Of a stretch of 64,000 bases of DNA, positions 52,324 to 61,856 are shown in pieces. Below the pieces are notes generated by a model. The model had not been told where the DNA came from and did no database searches. It saw only the letters and a program-made list of their open reading frames with translations. This DNA comes from Duganella guangzhouensis (GTDB lineage: Bacteria > Pseudomonadota > Gammaproteobacteria > Burkholderiales > Burkholderiaceae_D): positions 186,001 to 250,000 of the forward strand of contig NZ_WKJK01000006.1 of the NCBI RefSeq assembly GCF_009674535.1, read 5' to 3'. The position numbers were made by a program, and so were the translations under genes. The stretch's first letter is position 1. Each line of letters starts with the position of its first letter.

Positions 52324-52426
52324 TTTACAGCTTAGAAGATGTAAAGACAAAATACAACCTATATATTGTATTTTACATTTACAACTCATAGGGTGTAAAA
52401 ATTAAATACAACTTACAGGCTGTACA
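52324..52426. promoter_or_regulatory. Four evenly spaced 22-bp operators upstream of hipBA
   Basis: Inverted repeats of form (TTT/AAT)ACA-N10-TGT(AAA/ATT/ACA) at 52324-52345, 52351-52372, 52378-52399 and 52405-52426. Start-to-start spacing is exactly 27 bp each time. Inner TACA/TGTA half-sites are invariant. Probable HipB or HipAB binding array. The rest of the 52302-52570 spacer holds the promoter of the divergent GT2 gene. Confidence 0.8.
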
Positions 52427-52570
52427 TCGATGGCCCCAAAATTGAGGGGCGGGCCAGCGTTGGATAACAGCGCGCCGCGGCGACAGCGTAAGCAAAATCC
52501 CCCAGCGATCCGACGACGTTGTGATATTGTAGCCAGAGAAATATAACCTGCGCGCCAAGAGGAGCTTCAC

Positions 52571-53350
52571 TTGTTCACCATCATCATCCCGACCCACGAA
52601 CGGCCGCTGTTGTTGCGCCGTGCCCTGCAATCGCTGATCGCGCAAACCTACAAGGATTTCCAGGTCATCGTCGTTGACGATTCGGCGGCCTACGTGCCGC
52701 CGTTTCCGGAAATGGTGCAGCTGACCGGCCGTTACACCTACGTCATCCGCAGCGGCACGCTGGGCCCGGCCGACAGCCGCAACATGGGGCTGGACCTGGT
52801 CAGGACCCCGTACGTGATCTTCCTGGACGACGACGACAGCTTCGAGCCCGGCCACCTGCAGGCGATGGCCGACCACATCGGCACCGGCGCGCCGGAACTG
52901 CTGCACTGCGACTACCGCATCCTGTACGAAGACCGCACCCAGAATCCGCCAACCCCGCTGTCGGTGCTGGAGATGCAAACCGCCCATGTCACGTACGACA
53001 GCGTGCACGTGAACAACGGCATCCCCAACAGCTGCCTGGCCTACCGCCGCGACGTGGTGGCGCCGCACCGCTTCCCGACCGATCTGCTGATCTATGAGGA
53101 CTGGGATTTCCTGCTGGCCTGCATGCGCGGCCGCACCTTGAGCTACGTGCCGACTGCCGGCGTCAACATCCACAAGTCGCCGGTCGGCGCGCCAGAAAAT
53201 ATCCGGCGCGGCAACTCGCGCAAGGACCTGACGCTGGAAACCATGCTGTATATCTACAAGACCTATCCGGCACCGAATATGGAAACCCGGCTGGCGCGCC
53301 TGAGCATACTCAATCAGGGCAGCGAACCAGCCTCGCTCGATCAATGCTGA
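52571..53350 (+). CDS. Family 2 glycosyltransferase
   Basis: 259 residues from a TTG start with AAGAGGAG 6 bp upstream. GT-A fold: FTIIIPTHERPLLLRRALQS (about 2-21), VDDSA (near 36), the metal-binding DDDD in FLDDDDSFEPGH (about 86-97). The catalytic region has IYEDWDFLLACM. Cytoplasmic, no TM. Overlaps the next gene by 7 bp; probably transfers a sugar to a surface glycan. Confidence 0.9.
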   Translation: MFTIIIPTHERPLLLRRALQSLIAQTYKDFQVIVVDDSAAYVPPFPEMVQLTGRYTYVIRSGTLGPADSRNMGLDLVRTPYVIFLDDDDSFEPGHLQAMADHIGTGAPELLHCDYRILYEDRTQNPPTPLSVLEMQTAHVTYDSVHVNNGIPNSCLAYRRDVVAPHRFPTDLLIYEDWDFLLACMRGRTLSYVPTAGVNIHKSPVGAPENIRRGNSRKDLTLETMLYIYKTYPAPNMETRLARLSILNQGSEPASLDQC

Positions 53351-54675
53351 AGCCACCTGCTGAGAGCATGACTACTGTCAAAGTCCGCAATGTGCTGGTG
53401 TTCCCAGCGGGGACCGAAATCGGACTGGAAATCTACCGCGCGCTCCAGCATTGCAAGGAAGTGAAGCTGTTCGGTGCTGGCCAGGCGGTATCCAACCATG
53501 GTTATTTCGCCTATCCGACCTACCACGAGGTGCCCAGCATCAATGAGGATGGCTGGCTGGAACAGTTGAACGCCCTATGCCAAGCACTGGCGATCGACTA
53601 CATCCTGCCGGCCTACGACGACGTGATCGTGGCGCTGGCGCGCGCCCAGGATCAGGGCCGGCTGGCGGCGACCGTGATTTCGTCACCCCTGCAGGCATGC
53701 GAGATTACCCGTTCCAAATCAGCTACCTATCGCGCGCTGGCGGACGTGGTCGCGGTGCCCGCGGTATATCCGCACGCCGACGCGGTGCCGGCCTATCCGG
53801 TGTTTCTCAAGCCTGACCGCGGCCAAGGCTCGTTCGGCATCAGCCTGGCCCAGTCGCGCCTGCAGCTGGAGGCGGCCCAGGCCAAGGTGGCCGACACCAT
53901 TATTTGCGAATACCTGCCGGGCGAGGAATACACCATCGACTGTTTCTCGGACCGCGAGCGAGGCTTGCTGTTCGCCCGCGCGCGCAGCCGGCGCCGTACC
54001 CGCAATGGGATTTCGGTCAACACCCATACCGAACAGCTGGATGGCATCGAAGACATGGCGGCCGGCATCGGCGCGCGGCTGGGCTTGCGCGGTGCCTGGT
54101 TCTTCCAGCTGAAACGGGCCAGCGACGGCCGCCTGGTGCTGCTGGAGGTGGCGCCGCGCATCGCCGGCGCCATGGCCACCCACCGCATGATGGGCGTGAA
54201 CTTCCCACTATTGAGCATTTTCGAGCATGAGCGCCTGCCGCTGTCGCTGCTGCTCAATCCCGGACCGATCGAAATGGACCGCGCGCTCGGCAACCGCTAC
54301 CGGCACCAGCTGAAGTTCAGCACCGCCTATATCGACCTGGACGATACGCTGCTGCTGAACGACAAGGTCAACACCGCCCTGGTGCAGTTCATCTTCCAGT
54401 GCGTCAACCAGGGCAAGCCAGTCAAGCTAATCACGCGCCATGCGCAGGATCTGCAGCAAACGCTGGCGCGCCACCGTCTGGCCGGCCTGTTCGATGAGGT
54501 GATCCACTTGCGTCTGAAGGAAAAGAAATCGGCCCACATCAGCGAGCCGGATGCCATCTTCATCGACGACAGCTTTGCCGAACGGCGCGACGTCGCCGCC
54601 GTGTGCGGCATTCCCACCTTCGATTGCAGCATGCTGGAGCTGCTGGTCGACAGCATGGAAGCGCTGCGGACCTGA
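53344..54675 (+). CDS. ATP-grasp ligase fused to a HAD-like domain
   Basis: 443 residues. ATP-grasp part (about 1-310): a preATP-grasp fold (NVLVFPAGTEIGLEIYRALQ), PVFLKPDRGQGSFGI as the nucleotide-binding loop, ICEYLPGEEYTIDCF and LLEVAPRIAGAMATHRMM. HAD part (about 320-443): DLDDTLL as the nucleophile motif with TAYI before it, KLITRHAQ as motif II and FIDDSFAERRDVAA as motif IV. A carboxylate-amine ligase joined to a phosphatase-like module. Start may instead be the ATG at 53368. Sits in a glycan cluster; substrate unknown. Confidence 0.85.
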   Translation: MLKPPAESMTTVKVRNVLVFPAGTEIGLEIYRALQHCKEVKLFGAGQAVSNHGYFAYPTYHEVPSINEDGWLEQLNALCQALAIDYILPAYDDVIVALARAQDQGRLAATVISSPLQACEITRSKSATYRALADVVAVPAVYPHADAVPAYPVFLKPDRGQGSFGISLAQSRLQLEAAQAKVADTIICEYLPGEEYTIDCFSDRERGLLFARARSRRRTRNGISVNTHTEQLDGIEDMAAGIGARLGLRGAWFFQLKRASDGRLVLLEVAPRIAGAMATHRMMGVNFPLLSIFEHERLPLSLLLNPGPIEMDRALGNRYRHQLKFSTAYIDLDDTLLLNDKVNTALVQFIFQCVNQGKPVKLITRHAQDLQQTLARHRLAGLFDEVIHLRLKEKKSAHISEPDAIFIDDSFAERRDVAAVCGIPTFDCSMLELLVDSMEALRT

Positions 54676-54714
54676 CGCCGTTCAGCGCCTAGTTACAGCA
54701 GCAAGCCGGACACG

Positions 54715-55818
54715 CTAGTCTTCCCGCACGATGGCGATAATGCGGTCCTGTTGCTCTTCGGTCAGGGTGGGATAAATCGGCAGGCAGATCACCTGGCTGG
54801 ATGCCAGGCTGGCCCGTGGCAGCAGCGCTGGCGCCGCCGAGGGCAGGCCGCGGTACATCGGGAAATCGCTGATCAATGGATAGAAATAGCGCCGCCCATA
54901 GATGTCCTGATCGCGCAGCTTCTGATACAGCGCGTCGCGGCTGATCGGATAGCCCGGCTGCACCCGGATCGGGAAATAGGCATAGTTGGCCACCAGCTCG
55001 CCGGCGCCGGGCACGCAATGAATGCCGGCCACATCGGCAAAGGCGGCGCGGTAGCGGGCATCGATTTGCTGCCGCTTGCCGATCGCGCTTTCGATTTCCT
55101 TCAGCTGCGCCAGCCCCAGCGCCGCGTTGAATTCGCTCATCTTGCCGTTGATGCCGGGCGCCACCACCGTCACTTCATCGACGAAACCGAAATTCTTCAA
55201 GTGATCGATGCGGCGCTTGGTCTTGGCGTCCGGGCAGATGATGGCGCCGCCCTCGAAGGTGTTGAACACCTTGGTCGCGTGAAAACTCAGCACCGACAGA
55301 TCGCCGTGATTGAGAATGCTGCCGGTCGCGGTCTCCACGCCAAAGGCGTGCGCGGCGTCGTAGATGACTTTCAGGCCGTAAGTATCGGCGATCTGCTGAA
55401 TCCGCTCAACGTCGCACGGATGGCCATAGCAGTGCACCGGCATGATGGCGGTGGTCTGCGGCGTGATGGCGGCCTCGATATTGGCCGGGTCCAGATTCAG
55501 CGTGACCGGATCGACATCGACAAACACCGGCTTGACCCCGGTCCACAGCAGCGAGTGGGCGGTGGCGACAAACGAATAGGGGGTGGTGATGACCTCCCCC
55601 GTGATCCGCAGCGCCTGCAGCGCGGTGATCAGGGCAACGGTGGCGTTGGTGAACAGCGAAATATGCTGCACCCCCAGATAGTCGCACAACGCCTGTTCCA
55701 GTTGCTGGTGGAACGGGCCGCCATTGGTCAGCTGCTTGCTGTCCCAGATCTGCTGCAGATACGGCAGGAATTCCTCCAGCGGAGGCAGCGACGGCTCGGT
55801 GACGTAAATTGGCTTCAT
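54715..55818 (-). CDS. DegT/DnrJ/EryC1/StrS family aminotransferase
   Basis: PLP-dependent aminotransferase making an amino sugar for a surface glycan. 367 residues. The PLP Lys is in LSFHATKVFNTFEGGAI (near 185). TNATVALITALQALRI (near 58-73) and PVHCYGHPCDV (near 132) match the family. Convergent with the ATP-grasp gene across 39 bp. Confidence 0.94.
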   Translation of the reverse strand: MKPIYVTEPSLPPLEEFLPYLQQIWDSKQLTNGGPFHQQLEQALCDYLGVQHISLFTNATVALITALQALRITGEVITTPYSFVATAHSLLWTGVKPVFVDVDPVTLNLDPANIEAAITPQTTAIMPVHCYGHPCDVERIQQIADTYGLKVIYDAAHAFGVETATGSILNHGDLSVLSFHATKVFNTFEGGAIICPDAKTKRRIDHLKNFGFVDEVTVVAPGINGKMSEFNAALGLAQLKEIESAIGKRQQIDARYRAAFADVAGIHCVPGAGELVANYAYFPIRVQPGYPISRDALYQKLRDQDIYGRRYFYPLISDFPMYRGLPSAAPALLPRASLASSQVICLPIYPTLTEEQQDRIIAIVRED

Positions 55819-55904
55819 CTAAAGGCGGAAATCATGACAGGATGCAAAGGCGAGTCCCATCGTCGCATACGGGATGCGGTTTGGCAAGCGCGCCACAGCC
55901 AGCC

Positions 55905-57842
55905 TCACACCGCGTCCGCTTGCCCCAGCGCCTGCCCCAGCACCCGCTCCCATTCCCCGGGCAGCAGCACCTCCGGCGCGTGCAGCGCCATGCGCTGCGC
56001 CTGCCGGTAGCTGCGCCGGCGCAGTTCCCCGAGGTTGGCTTCGCACCAGTTGAGCGCCGCGTGCAACGCCTCACCGGACGGCTCCGCCAGCATACCGGCC
56101 GGCTGATACACCAGCCAGCGGCTCAGCCGCCCATGGCGGATGCCAAGTGTGAACACCGCACCGGCCATGGCGTCGGCCAACGCTGCGGCACTGTAGTCAT
56201 CATCGTTGGTCAGCAACAGCACATCGATGGCTTGCAGGAACACTGCGCGCTCCTGCGGCGAGGCGTATTCGTCGAGGATCGACATGCTATGGTGCTCGCC
56301 CATGGCCGGCACCACCAGTTGATGCACTTCGTTGGCCCGCTTCGGCGCATCGCCGATCCAGCCCACCCGCAACGCCCCGTCGCGGTAGACATCCACCCCG
56401 TACAGGTCGTAATCCACTGCGCGCAAGCCGTCGGCCAGCATGGCGCGCGTCAGATAACGGGCGGCGGTGCGGCGGGTGGTCTCGGTGGCGCCCATGCACA
56501 AGTCCACCAGCACATCGGCCTCGGCGGCGCCGGCGTCCGGCTGCTCCTGGCAATCGCGGTACACCACATGGAAGCTGTAGCGGCCGGTCAACGCCAATCC
56601 CAGCGCCGGCGCCAGCGCGGCCTCGGCGCTGCCGCGCTCGACCAGCAGCGCCACGCGCGGCAACGCCGAAGCCATCCGTTCACGGACTTGCCGCATCTGT
56701 TCCACCAGCGCGCCATCCGGTTCAAAGCTGCGCCGCAAATGGCCTGTTTCGATCAAGTCCAGCCAGCCCTGCAACACCACCGGCCAGGAATAGCATTGCT
56801 GCCAGTGCGCCAGGCTGATCTCGCCCAGATCCTTGCGCAGCGCCGGATCGGTGGCCAGTTGCCGCAGGTGCGGCATGAAGTCGGGCAGATCGCAGATCAC
56901 GCCGCCCAGGTGGTCGTTGGCGGCGCCGCACTGCGGCGTGGCCAGCCACGGTTTGCCATGCGACATCCCTTCCAGCAGCGTGATCGGCGAGCCTTCGCCG
57001 TGCGACGCTAGCACCATCACATCGGCCGCCTGCATCGCGGCCGCCACCCATTCCGGCACCAGGCCGGGGATGTACAACACCTCGGGACGTTCAGCCAGCT
57101 TGGCGCGCAGCGCGGCGACATACTCGGGGTTAACCGGCGTGCCGACCATCACCAGCTTCCAGTTCGGCGGCATATTCGGCAAGGCGTCGATCAGGCCAAC
57201 GTGGTTTTTCACCCGCACCACATTGGCCACGTGCAGGATCATGAACTGATCGGGGCCGATACCGTACGCGCTACGGAAATCGCCGCCCGACGTCATCTGG
57301 CTGGTGGCGTTCGGCAGATACACCGGCGTCACCCCTTCACTCAGCATGTAGCGGTGGTCGATGCCACTCCTGGTCATGGTCATCGCGGCGTCGGCCATCT
57401 TGAGGACGCGCACCAGGCGCCGGCGGAACTCCGCCATGTCCTTCCATTGGCTATAGCCGTCGTCATTGATGATGGGTTGGACCAGCAAGCGCGTATGCGC
57501 CGGCCGCTCCAGCAGGTCGACGCTGCGGATCACGGTTCCCATCGGGTCCTGGATCAGCAGGCAGGCACCATACTCACCCGAGCCGACCGCCGCGCGTATC
57601 GTGTCCGGCAAGTCGGCCAGTTCCACACTGATGATGCGGATGCCGCGATGGTGATCGGCTTGCCGCGATGGAAACGCCATCGTAATCACCGTCACTTCAT
57701 AGCCAATCGCAATCAACTCCGCGCCCAGCTGCGCCATGCTGGTTTCCAGGCCACCCACCGACGGCCAGAAATGGCTGCAGCCGATCATTACTTTTTTGCG
57801 GGCTGCGGCAATCACTTCCTCGCTCATGGTTACTTCGGCCAT
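55905..57842 (-). CDS. Family 4-type glycosyltransferase with long C-terminal module
   Basis: 645 residues, nearly twice a usual GT4. N-terminal GT-B enzyme (about 15-385): IGCSHFWPSVGGLETSMAQL, FMILHVANVVRVKNHVGLID and the nucleotide-sugar Glu segment HGEGSPITLLEGMSHGKP. The remaining 260 residues contain RVALLVERGSAEAALAPALG and RVGWIGDAPKRANEVH and LLLTNDDDYSAAALADAMA, suggesting a second, degenerate GT-B-like half. Same direction as the aminotransferase after it. Confidence 0.85.
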   Translation of the reverse strand: MAEVTMSEEVIAAARKKVMIGCSHFWPSVGGLETSMAQLGAELIAIGYEVTVITMAFPSRQADHHRGIRIISVELADLPDTIRAAVGSGEYGACLLIQDPMGTVIRSVDLLERPAHTRLLVQPIINDDGYSQWKDMAEFRRRLVRVLKMADAAMTMTRSGIDHRYMLSEGVTPVYLPNATSQMTSGGDFRSAYGIGPDQFMILHVANVVRVKNHVGLIDALPNMPPNWKLVMVGTPVNPEYVAALRAKLAERPEVLYIPGLVPEWVAAAMQAADVMVLASHGEGSPITLLEGMSHGKPWLATPQCGAANDHLGGVICDLPDFMPHLRQLATDPALRKDLGEISLAHWQQCYSWPVVLQGWLDLIETGHLRRSFEPDGALVEQMRQVRERMASALPRVALLVERGSAEAALAPALGLALTGRYSFHVVYRDCQEQPDAGAAEADVLVDLCMGATETTRRTAARYLTRAMLADGLRAVDYDLYGVDVYRDGALRVGWIGDAPKRANEVHQLVVPAMGEHHSMSILDEYASPQERAVFLQAIDVLLLTNDDDYSAAALADAMAGAVFTLGIRHGRLSRWLVYQPAGMLAEPSGEALHAALNWCEANLGELRRRSYRQAQRMALHAPEVLLPGEWERVLGQALGQADAV

Positions 57843-57936
57843 GTCTTATCCATCTTCATGCAGCCTTCTATTGTCGCAAATTGATTTGAGTTAACAATCA
57901 TATACTTCCCATGCCAAGTGTCAACCGGGCAACTTC

Positions 57937-60858
57937 TCAATATGCCCGCCGGGCCGGCAGCGTCAGCGTGATCTCGATGCCGCTGCCCATTTCGCTGGCA
58001 ATCTCCAGTTGTGCCCCGATGCCCTCGGCGCGTTCGCGCATGCCGGACAAGCCCCAATGTCCGGGCTTTCCACCGGCGATGGCGACCTCTTCCTCCAGCC
58101 CCCGGCCATTGTCGCGGATGCGCAGCACGAAGGCACTGGCGCTGTATTCCAGCTCCAGCTCGATGCGGGTCGCCTCGGCGTAGCGCGAAGCGTTGAACAG
58201 TGCCTCGCGTCCGATCGCATACACCTCCTCATGCACACCCGGACGCAGCTTTCGTGGCGTGCCCATCACCCGCATCTGGAAGGCATGGGTGCGATGTTCC
58301 GCCAACCCCTTGCCGAATTCCTCCAGCGTCAGCGACAGCACCTCGGGCGAGACGGCGGTGCGCAAGTCCATGATCTGGTCACGCCCTTCCACCAGCAGTT
58401 GCTCGGCCAGGTTCAGCGTCTGGTCCAGACGCCGCCGCTCCGGCGTGCCCTCCTTCAAATGTCGGCTATGCGCGTCAAACGACAGCAGCAATGCCTGCAT
58501 GCTTTGCAGCAGCGTGTCGTGCAAGGTGCGGGCGATGCGCATGCGCTCGGCGGTGCGTTCCTGTATCAGCTGAGTCAGATAGCGGATGCGCAGCACATAG
58601 GCCGCATACAGAATCAGCAAACAGGCCGCCGCCAGCAGCAGCTTGAACCAGACGCTTTGCACAAAGGTCGGCGGAATCTTCATGTCCAATGCGGCGCCCT
58701 TGGTGTTCCACACGCCATCCTCGTTGGCGGCGATGACTTCGAAGCGATACTTGCCCGGCGCCAGATTGGTGTAGTAAGCCTCGCGCCGCCCAACCGCTTC
58801 CTTCCAGGCGTCATCCCAGCCGACCAGGCGGTAACGCAAGCGCACCCGCTCGGGTATCGACAAGCTCAGCGCGGTAAAGTCGATTTGCAGATCGCGCGTG
58901 CCTTTCGGCAGGCTCAGCAGGGCCGTGCCAGCCACGCCATAGCGCAAGCCATCCGCGTGCAGACCAGTGACTTCCACCGGCGGTGGAAGCGGATTGTGGC
59001 GCAAATGCGCCGGATCGACCGTCCCCACCGATCCGCTGGTGGCAAACCACAGCAAGCCATCGCTGCCATACAACAGCGACGGCAGCGGACGCCATTGCTG
59101 CGCATGGCCCTGCATGCCATCCTGCGCATTGAAGCGGGCAAACGCCACCGCTGTGGCGCTGTGGCCGAGCCAGCGCCGCACTTCGCCGGCGCTGATGCGA
59201 TACAGTCCCTCGGCGCCATTCAGCCACAGCTCGCCATTGGGCAAGCGCGCGATGCCGGACACGCCGGCAAACGCTTCGCCATGCTCGCCACCCAGCGTCA
59301 CAAAGCGGCCGGCGCGGTACAAGGCCACACCCTGCTCGCCGCCGACCCACATCGCGTCGCCATCGGCCGTCATCGCCAGGATGGTGCCCAGCTTCAGCCC
59401 CTGCTCCGGTCCCAGCCGGCGCAGCTCGGCGCCATGGACGACGCTGATCTGGCTGCGCACATGCCCCATCCACAAACGGCCGGCCGCATCGCGCGCCATG
59501 CTGGCCGTCAGCGTATTCGGTATGCCTTGCAGGCCGCCGTTGCGTATCCACTGGCCATCCACCAACTTGTACACGGAATTGGTGGAAAACGAGCCCCACA
59601 ACGCGCCGTCGCCATCCTGCTGCAGCGCATGCACGCGCAGCCCCTTGATATGGTCGGGGAATGGCAGCAAGGTCACCGTCCCGTTCGCATCGCGCCGCTT
59701 GACGCCTTCGAGCCCGCCCAGCCACAGCACGCCGTCCGGCGCCGCGTAGCTGGCTGTGATCGCGCCCGGCTCTTCGCGCCGCAAGCGGCCGTCGGCGTTA
59801 TAGCGCCAAAGGTCACCCTCGTAGTCACCCACCCACACCGTCCCACCCGGGCCGGCCACCAGCGCGGGCGCCCTCAGCGGCAAGTCAACGGTCAGCAAAC
59901 GGTTCGGCCGCAACCGGTCCACACCGCGCGTGGTACCCAGCCACAGATTGCCTTCGCGGTCTTCAAACGCGGTCACCGGCATCAGGCCGCTCAGGTTGTC
60001 GGCTTTGGTCAGGTACTGCTCCGGCCCACCGGTGCTGACGATGGACAGCTTGCGTTCAAAGCGGTCGGGATGCTTCGCCCACAGCGTGCCGTGGCGATCG
60101 AACAGCACGCCGTCGCTCTCAAACTGAGATGGCACCGGCTGGTCCGCCACGCTGATTCGGTAGGTATGCTTGTCCGGATCGTTGCCCCAGATCGCTCCGT
60201 CCGGCGCCTCGGCCAGCGACACCAGCGTCACGCGCGGATACGCCGGGGAAAAACGGGCCTCGCCCTTGCGGCGAAAGAACGGCCCTTTATTGGTGCCGAC
60301 CCAAGCCGTGCCATCGCGCGCGAACAGTACCTGGAAGATGCCCAGCGGCGGCAGGCCAGCCTCGCCGCGCAGATATTCAAACCGCTGGGCGCCCGGCGCC
60401 AGCACCGCCAGGCCATCGCGCATCGCGACCCAGATGCCGCCGTCCGGCGCCTCGGCAATATGCATGACGCCGACCGGATTCAAGCCGTCGTCTTCCATAT
60501 AAGTATGCGCGCCATTCTTGCGAAACACGGTGACCGTGCCGACGCGGTAGCCAACCCACAGCGCGCCATCCGACGCCGATGTCACCGCCATCAGATTGGA
60601 CGATTGCAGCGGAAAGCCGTAGACCTTGTCGGCATGCTCGAAACGCACGCCGTCAAAGCGGTACAAACCAGTGGGCGAGGCGATCCACAGCCAGCCATCA
60701 GCGCCTTGCGCAAAGCGGGTGGAGCCGCTGGGCGCGCCGTCCAGCTCGGTCCAGGCGGTATGGGTGTAGTCGGTCAGCAGAGGCCGCGCCGCTTCGGCTC
60801 TGCTGGCTTGAATCGCGATAATCAGGAACAGCAGAAGCGTGAATACGCGCGGCATCAT
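57937..60858 (-). CDS. Beta-propeller sensor histidine kinase (Reg_prop, Y_Y_Y, HisKA_3)
   Basis: 973 residues. Signal peptide (about 1-23). A periplasmic region of many two-component-propeller repeats (G-x-LW-x-G units such as GALWVGYRVGTVTVF) spans about 40-620. Y_Y_Y domain about 640-720 (YRLVGWDDAWKEAVGRREAY), TM about 730-750. HisKA_3 has TLHDTLLQS with His780, and HATPase_c has NASRYAEA, DNGRGL and GLSGMRERAEG. A NarL/NarX-type kinase for which no response regulator is encoded nearby. Confidence 0.92.
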   Translation of the reverse strand: MMPRVFTLLLFLIIAIQASRAEAARPLLTDYTHTAWTELDGAPSGSTRFAQGADGWLWIASPTGLYRFDGVRFEHADKVYGFPLQSSNLMAVTSASDGALWVGYRVGTVTVFRKNGAHTYMEDDGLNPVGVMHIAEAPDGGIWVAMRDGLAVLAPGAQRFEYLRGEAGLPPLGIFQVLFARDGTAWVGTNKGPFFRRKGEARFSPAYPRVTLVSLAEAPDGAIWGNDPDKHTYRISVADQPVPSQFESDGVLFDRHGTLWAKHPDRFERKLSIVSTGGPEQYLTKADNLSGLMPVTAFEDREGNLWLGTTRGVDRLRPNRLLTVDLPLRAPALVAGPGGTVWVGDYEGDLWRYNADGRLRREEPGAITASYAAPDGVLWLGGLEGVKRRDANGTVTLLPFPDHIKGLRVHALQQDGDGALWGSFSTNSVYKLVDGQWIRNGGLQGIPNTLTASMARDAAGRLWMGHVRSQISVVHGAELRRLGPEQGLKLGTILAMTADGDAMWVGGEQGVALYRAGRFVTLGGEHGEAFAGVSGIARLPNGELWLNGAEGLYRISAGEVRRWLGHSATAVAFARFNAQDGMQGHAQQWRPLPSLLYGSDGLLWFATSGSVGTVDPAHLRHNPLPPPVEVTGLHADGLRYGVAGTALLSLPKGTRDLQIDFTALSLSIPERVRLRYRLVGWDDAWKEAVGRREAYYTNLAPGKYRFEVIAANEDGVWNTKGAALDMKIPPTFVQSVWFKLLLAAACLLILYAAYVLRIRYLTQLIQERTAERMRIARTLHDTLLQSMQALLLSFDAHSRHLKEGTPERRRLDQTLNLAEQLLVEGRDQIMDLRTAVSPEVLSLTLEEFGKGLAEHRTHAFQMRVMGTPRKLRPGVHEEVYAIGREALFNASRYAEATRIELELEYSASAFVLRIRDNGRGLEEEVAIAGGKPGHWGLSGMRERAEGIGAQLEIASEMGSGIEITLTLPARRAY

Positions 60859-60902
60859 CAGGTTGAATAAATTGCAAACCTGAGGATTATAGCAACGAGA
60901 AA

Positions 60903-61856
60903 CTAGAGATCCAGCAACAAAGTGGCGCTACGCGCACGCGAGCAGCACGGCGTGAACTGATCGTTGGCGGCCTGCTCTTCCTCGGTCAGATACAAATCGC
61001 GATGTTCGGGCACGCCATCCAGCACCCGCGTCAGGCAAGTGCCGCACACGCCCTGCTCGCACGAGGCGGGAATAAACACGCCGGCCTCGTTCAGCACCTG
61101 CAATACGGTGCGGTCGGCCGGGATGGTGTAGCAGGCGCCGCTGGAAGCCAGCTTGACCTCAAACGCCTGGTCACCTTCGGCCGGCACCACCTCGGCGCTG
61201 AAGTATTCCAGATGCAGCTGATCGGCCGGCCAGTCCTGCGCCGCCGCGCACGACTGCACGTGCTTGATAAAACCGGACGGACCGCAGAAGTAGATATGGG
61301 TGTCGCGCTCCAATCCGGCCAGCAGTGTCGCCAGATCGAGCGGGGTCTCGCTGTCGTAATGGCAGTGCACCTGCGCCGCGTACGACGCCGACTGCAGACG
61401 CTCGCGAAACGCCGTGCGTGCCGGCGAACGGGTGCAGTAATGCAGCGCAAAGTCCGCACCGCGCGCCGCCAGCGTTTCCGCCATCGCCAGCAGCGGCGTC
61501 ACGCCGATGCCGCCGGCCAGCAGCAGGCTGCGCTCCACCGCCAGCAGCGGGAAGTGATTCTTCGGCGCGCTAATCTGCAAGGTGGTATCGGCCTGTATGC
61601 GTTCGTGCATCGCCTGCGAACCGCCACGCGAGGCAGGATCGCGCAGCACGCCGATCACATAGCGATGCGTCTCATGCGGCGCGTTGCACAGCGAGTACTG
61701 GCGCACCAGTCCCGGCGCCACGTGCACGTCGATATGCGCGCCGGCCTCGAACGCCGGCAGCGGCGCGCCATCCACGCTGACCAGCTCGTAGCTGCAGATA
61801 TCTTCCGCCTCGGCCACGCGCTGCGTCACACGCACCTGCAACAGTTCGGTACTCAT
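60903..61856 (-). CDS. vanB: Vanillate demethylase-type oxidoreductase (VanB family)
   Basis: Reductase component that feeds electrons from NAD(P)H to the VanA oxygenase. 317 residues: FMN/FAD domain (about 1-105, [20 protein letters not shown]), NAD domain ([19 protein letters not shown], about 112-130) and a C-terminal plant-type 2Fe-2S ferredoxin with [16 protein letters not shown] and the fourth Cys in FTPCCSRA. It overlaps the vanA stop by 4 bp. Confidence 0.92.
   Translation of the reverse strand: MSTELLQVRVTQRVAEAEDICSYELVSVDGAPLPAFEAGAHIDVHVAPGLVRQYSLCNAPHETHRYVIGVLRDPASRGGSQAMHERIQADTTLQISAPKNHFPLLAVERSLLLAGGIGVTPLLAMAETLAARGADFALHYCTRSPARTAFRERLQSASYAAQVHCHYDSETPLDLATLLAGLERDTHIYFCGPSGFIKHVQSCAAAQDWPADQLHLEYFSAEVVPAEGDQAFEVKLASSGACYTIPADRTVLQVLNEAGVFIPASCEQGVCGTCLTRVLDGVPEHRDLYLTEEEQAANDQFTPCCSRARSATLLLDL

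Noticed and set aside
52324..52426. CRISPR array at the hipBA promoter
   Set aside because: The 27-bp periodic units are short diverged inverted repeats with 5-bp gaps, no spacers and no cas genes; operators explain them.
58009..60870. 953-codon ORF antisense to the histidine kinase
   Set aside because: Low-complexity His/Arg/Gln-rich sequence, mirror of a gene with intact kinase motifs.
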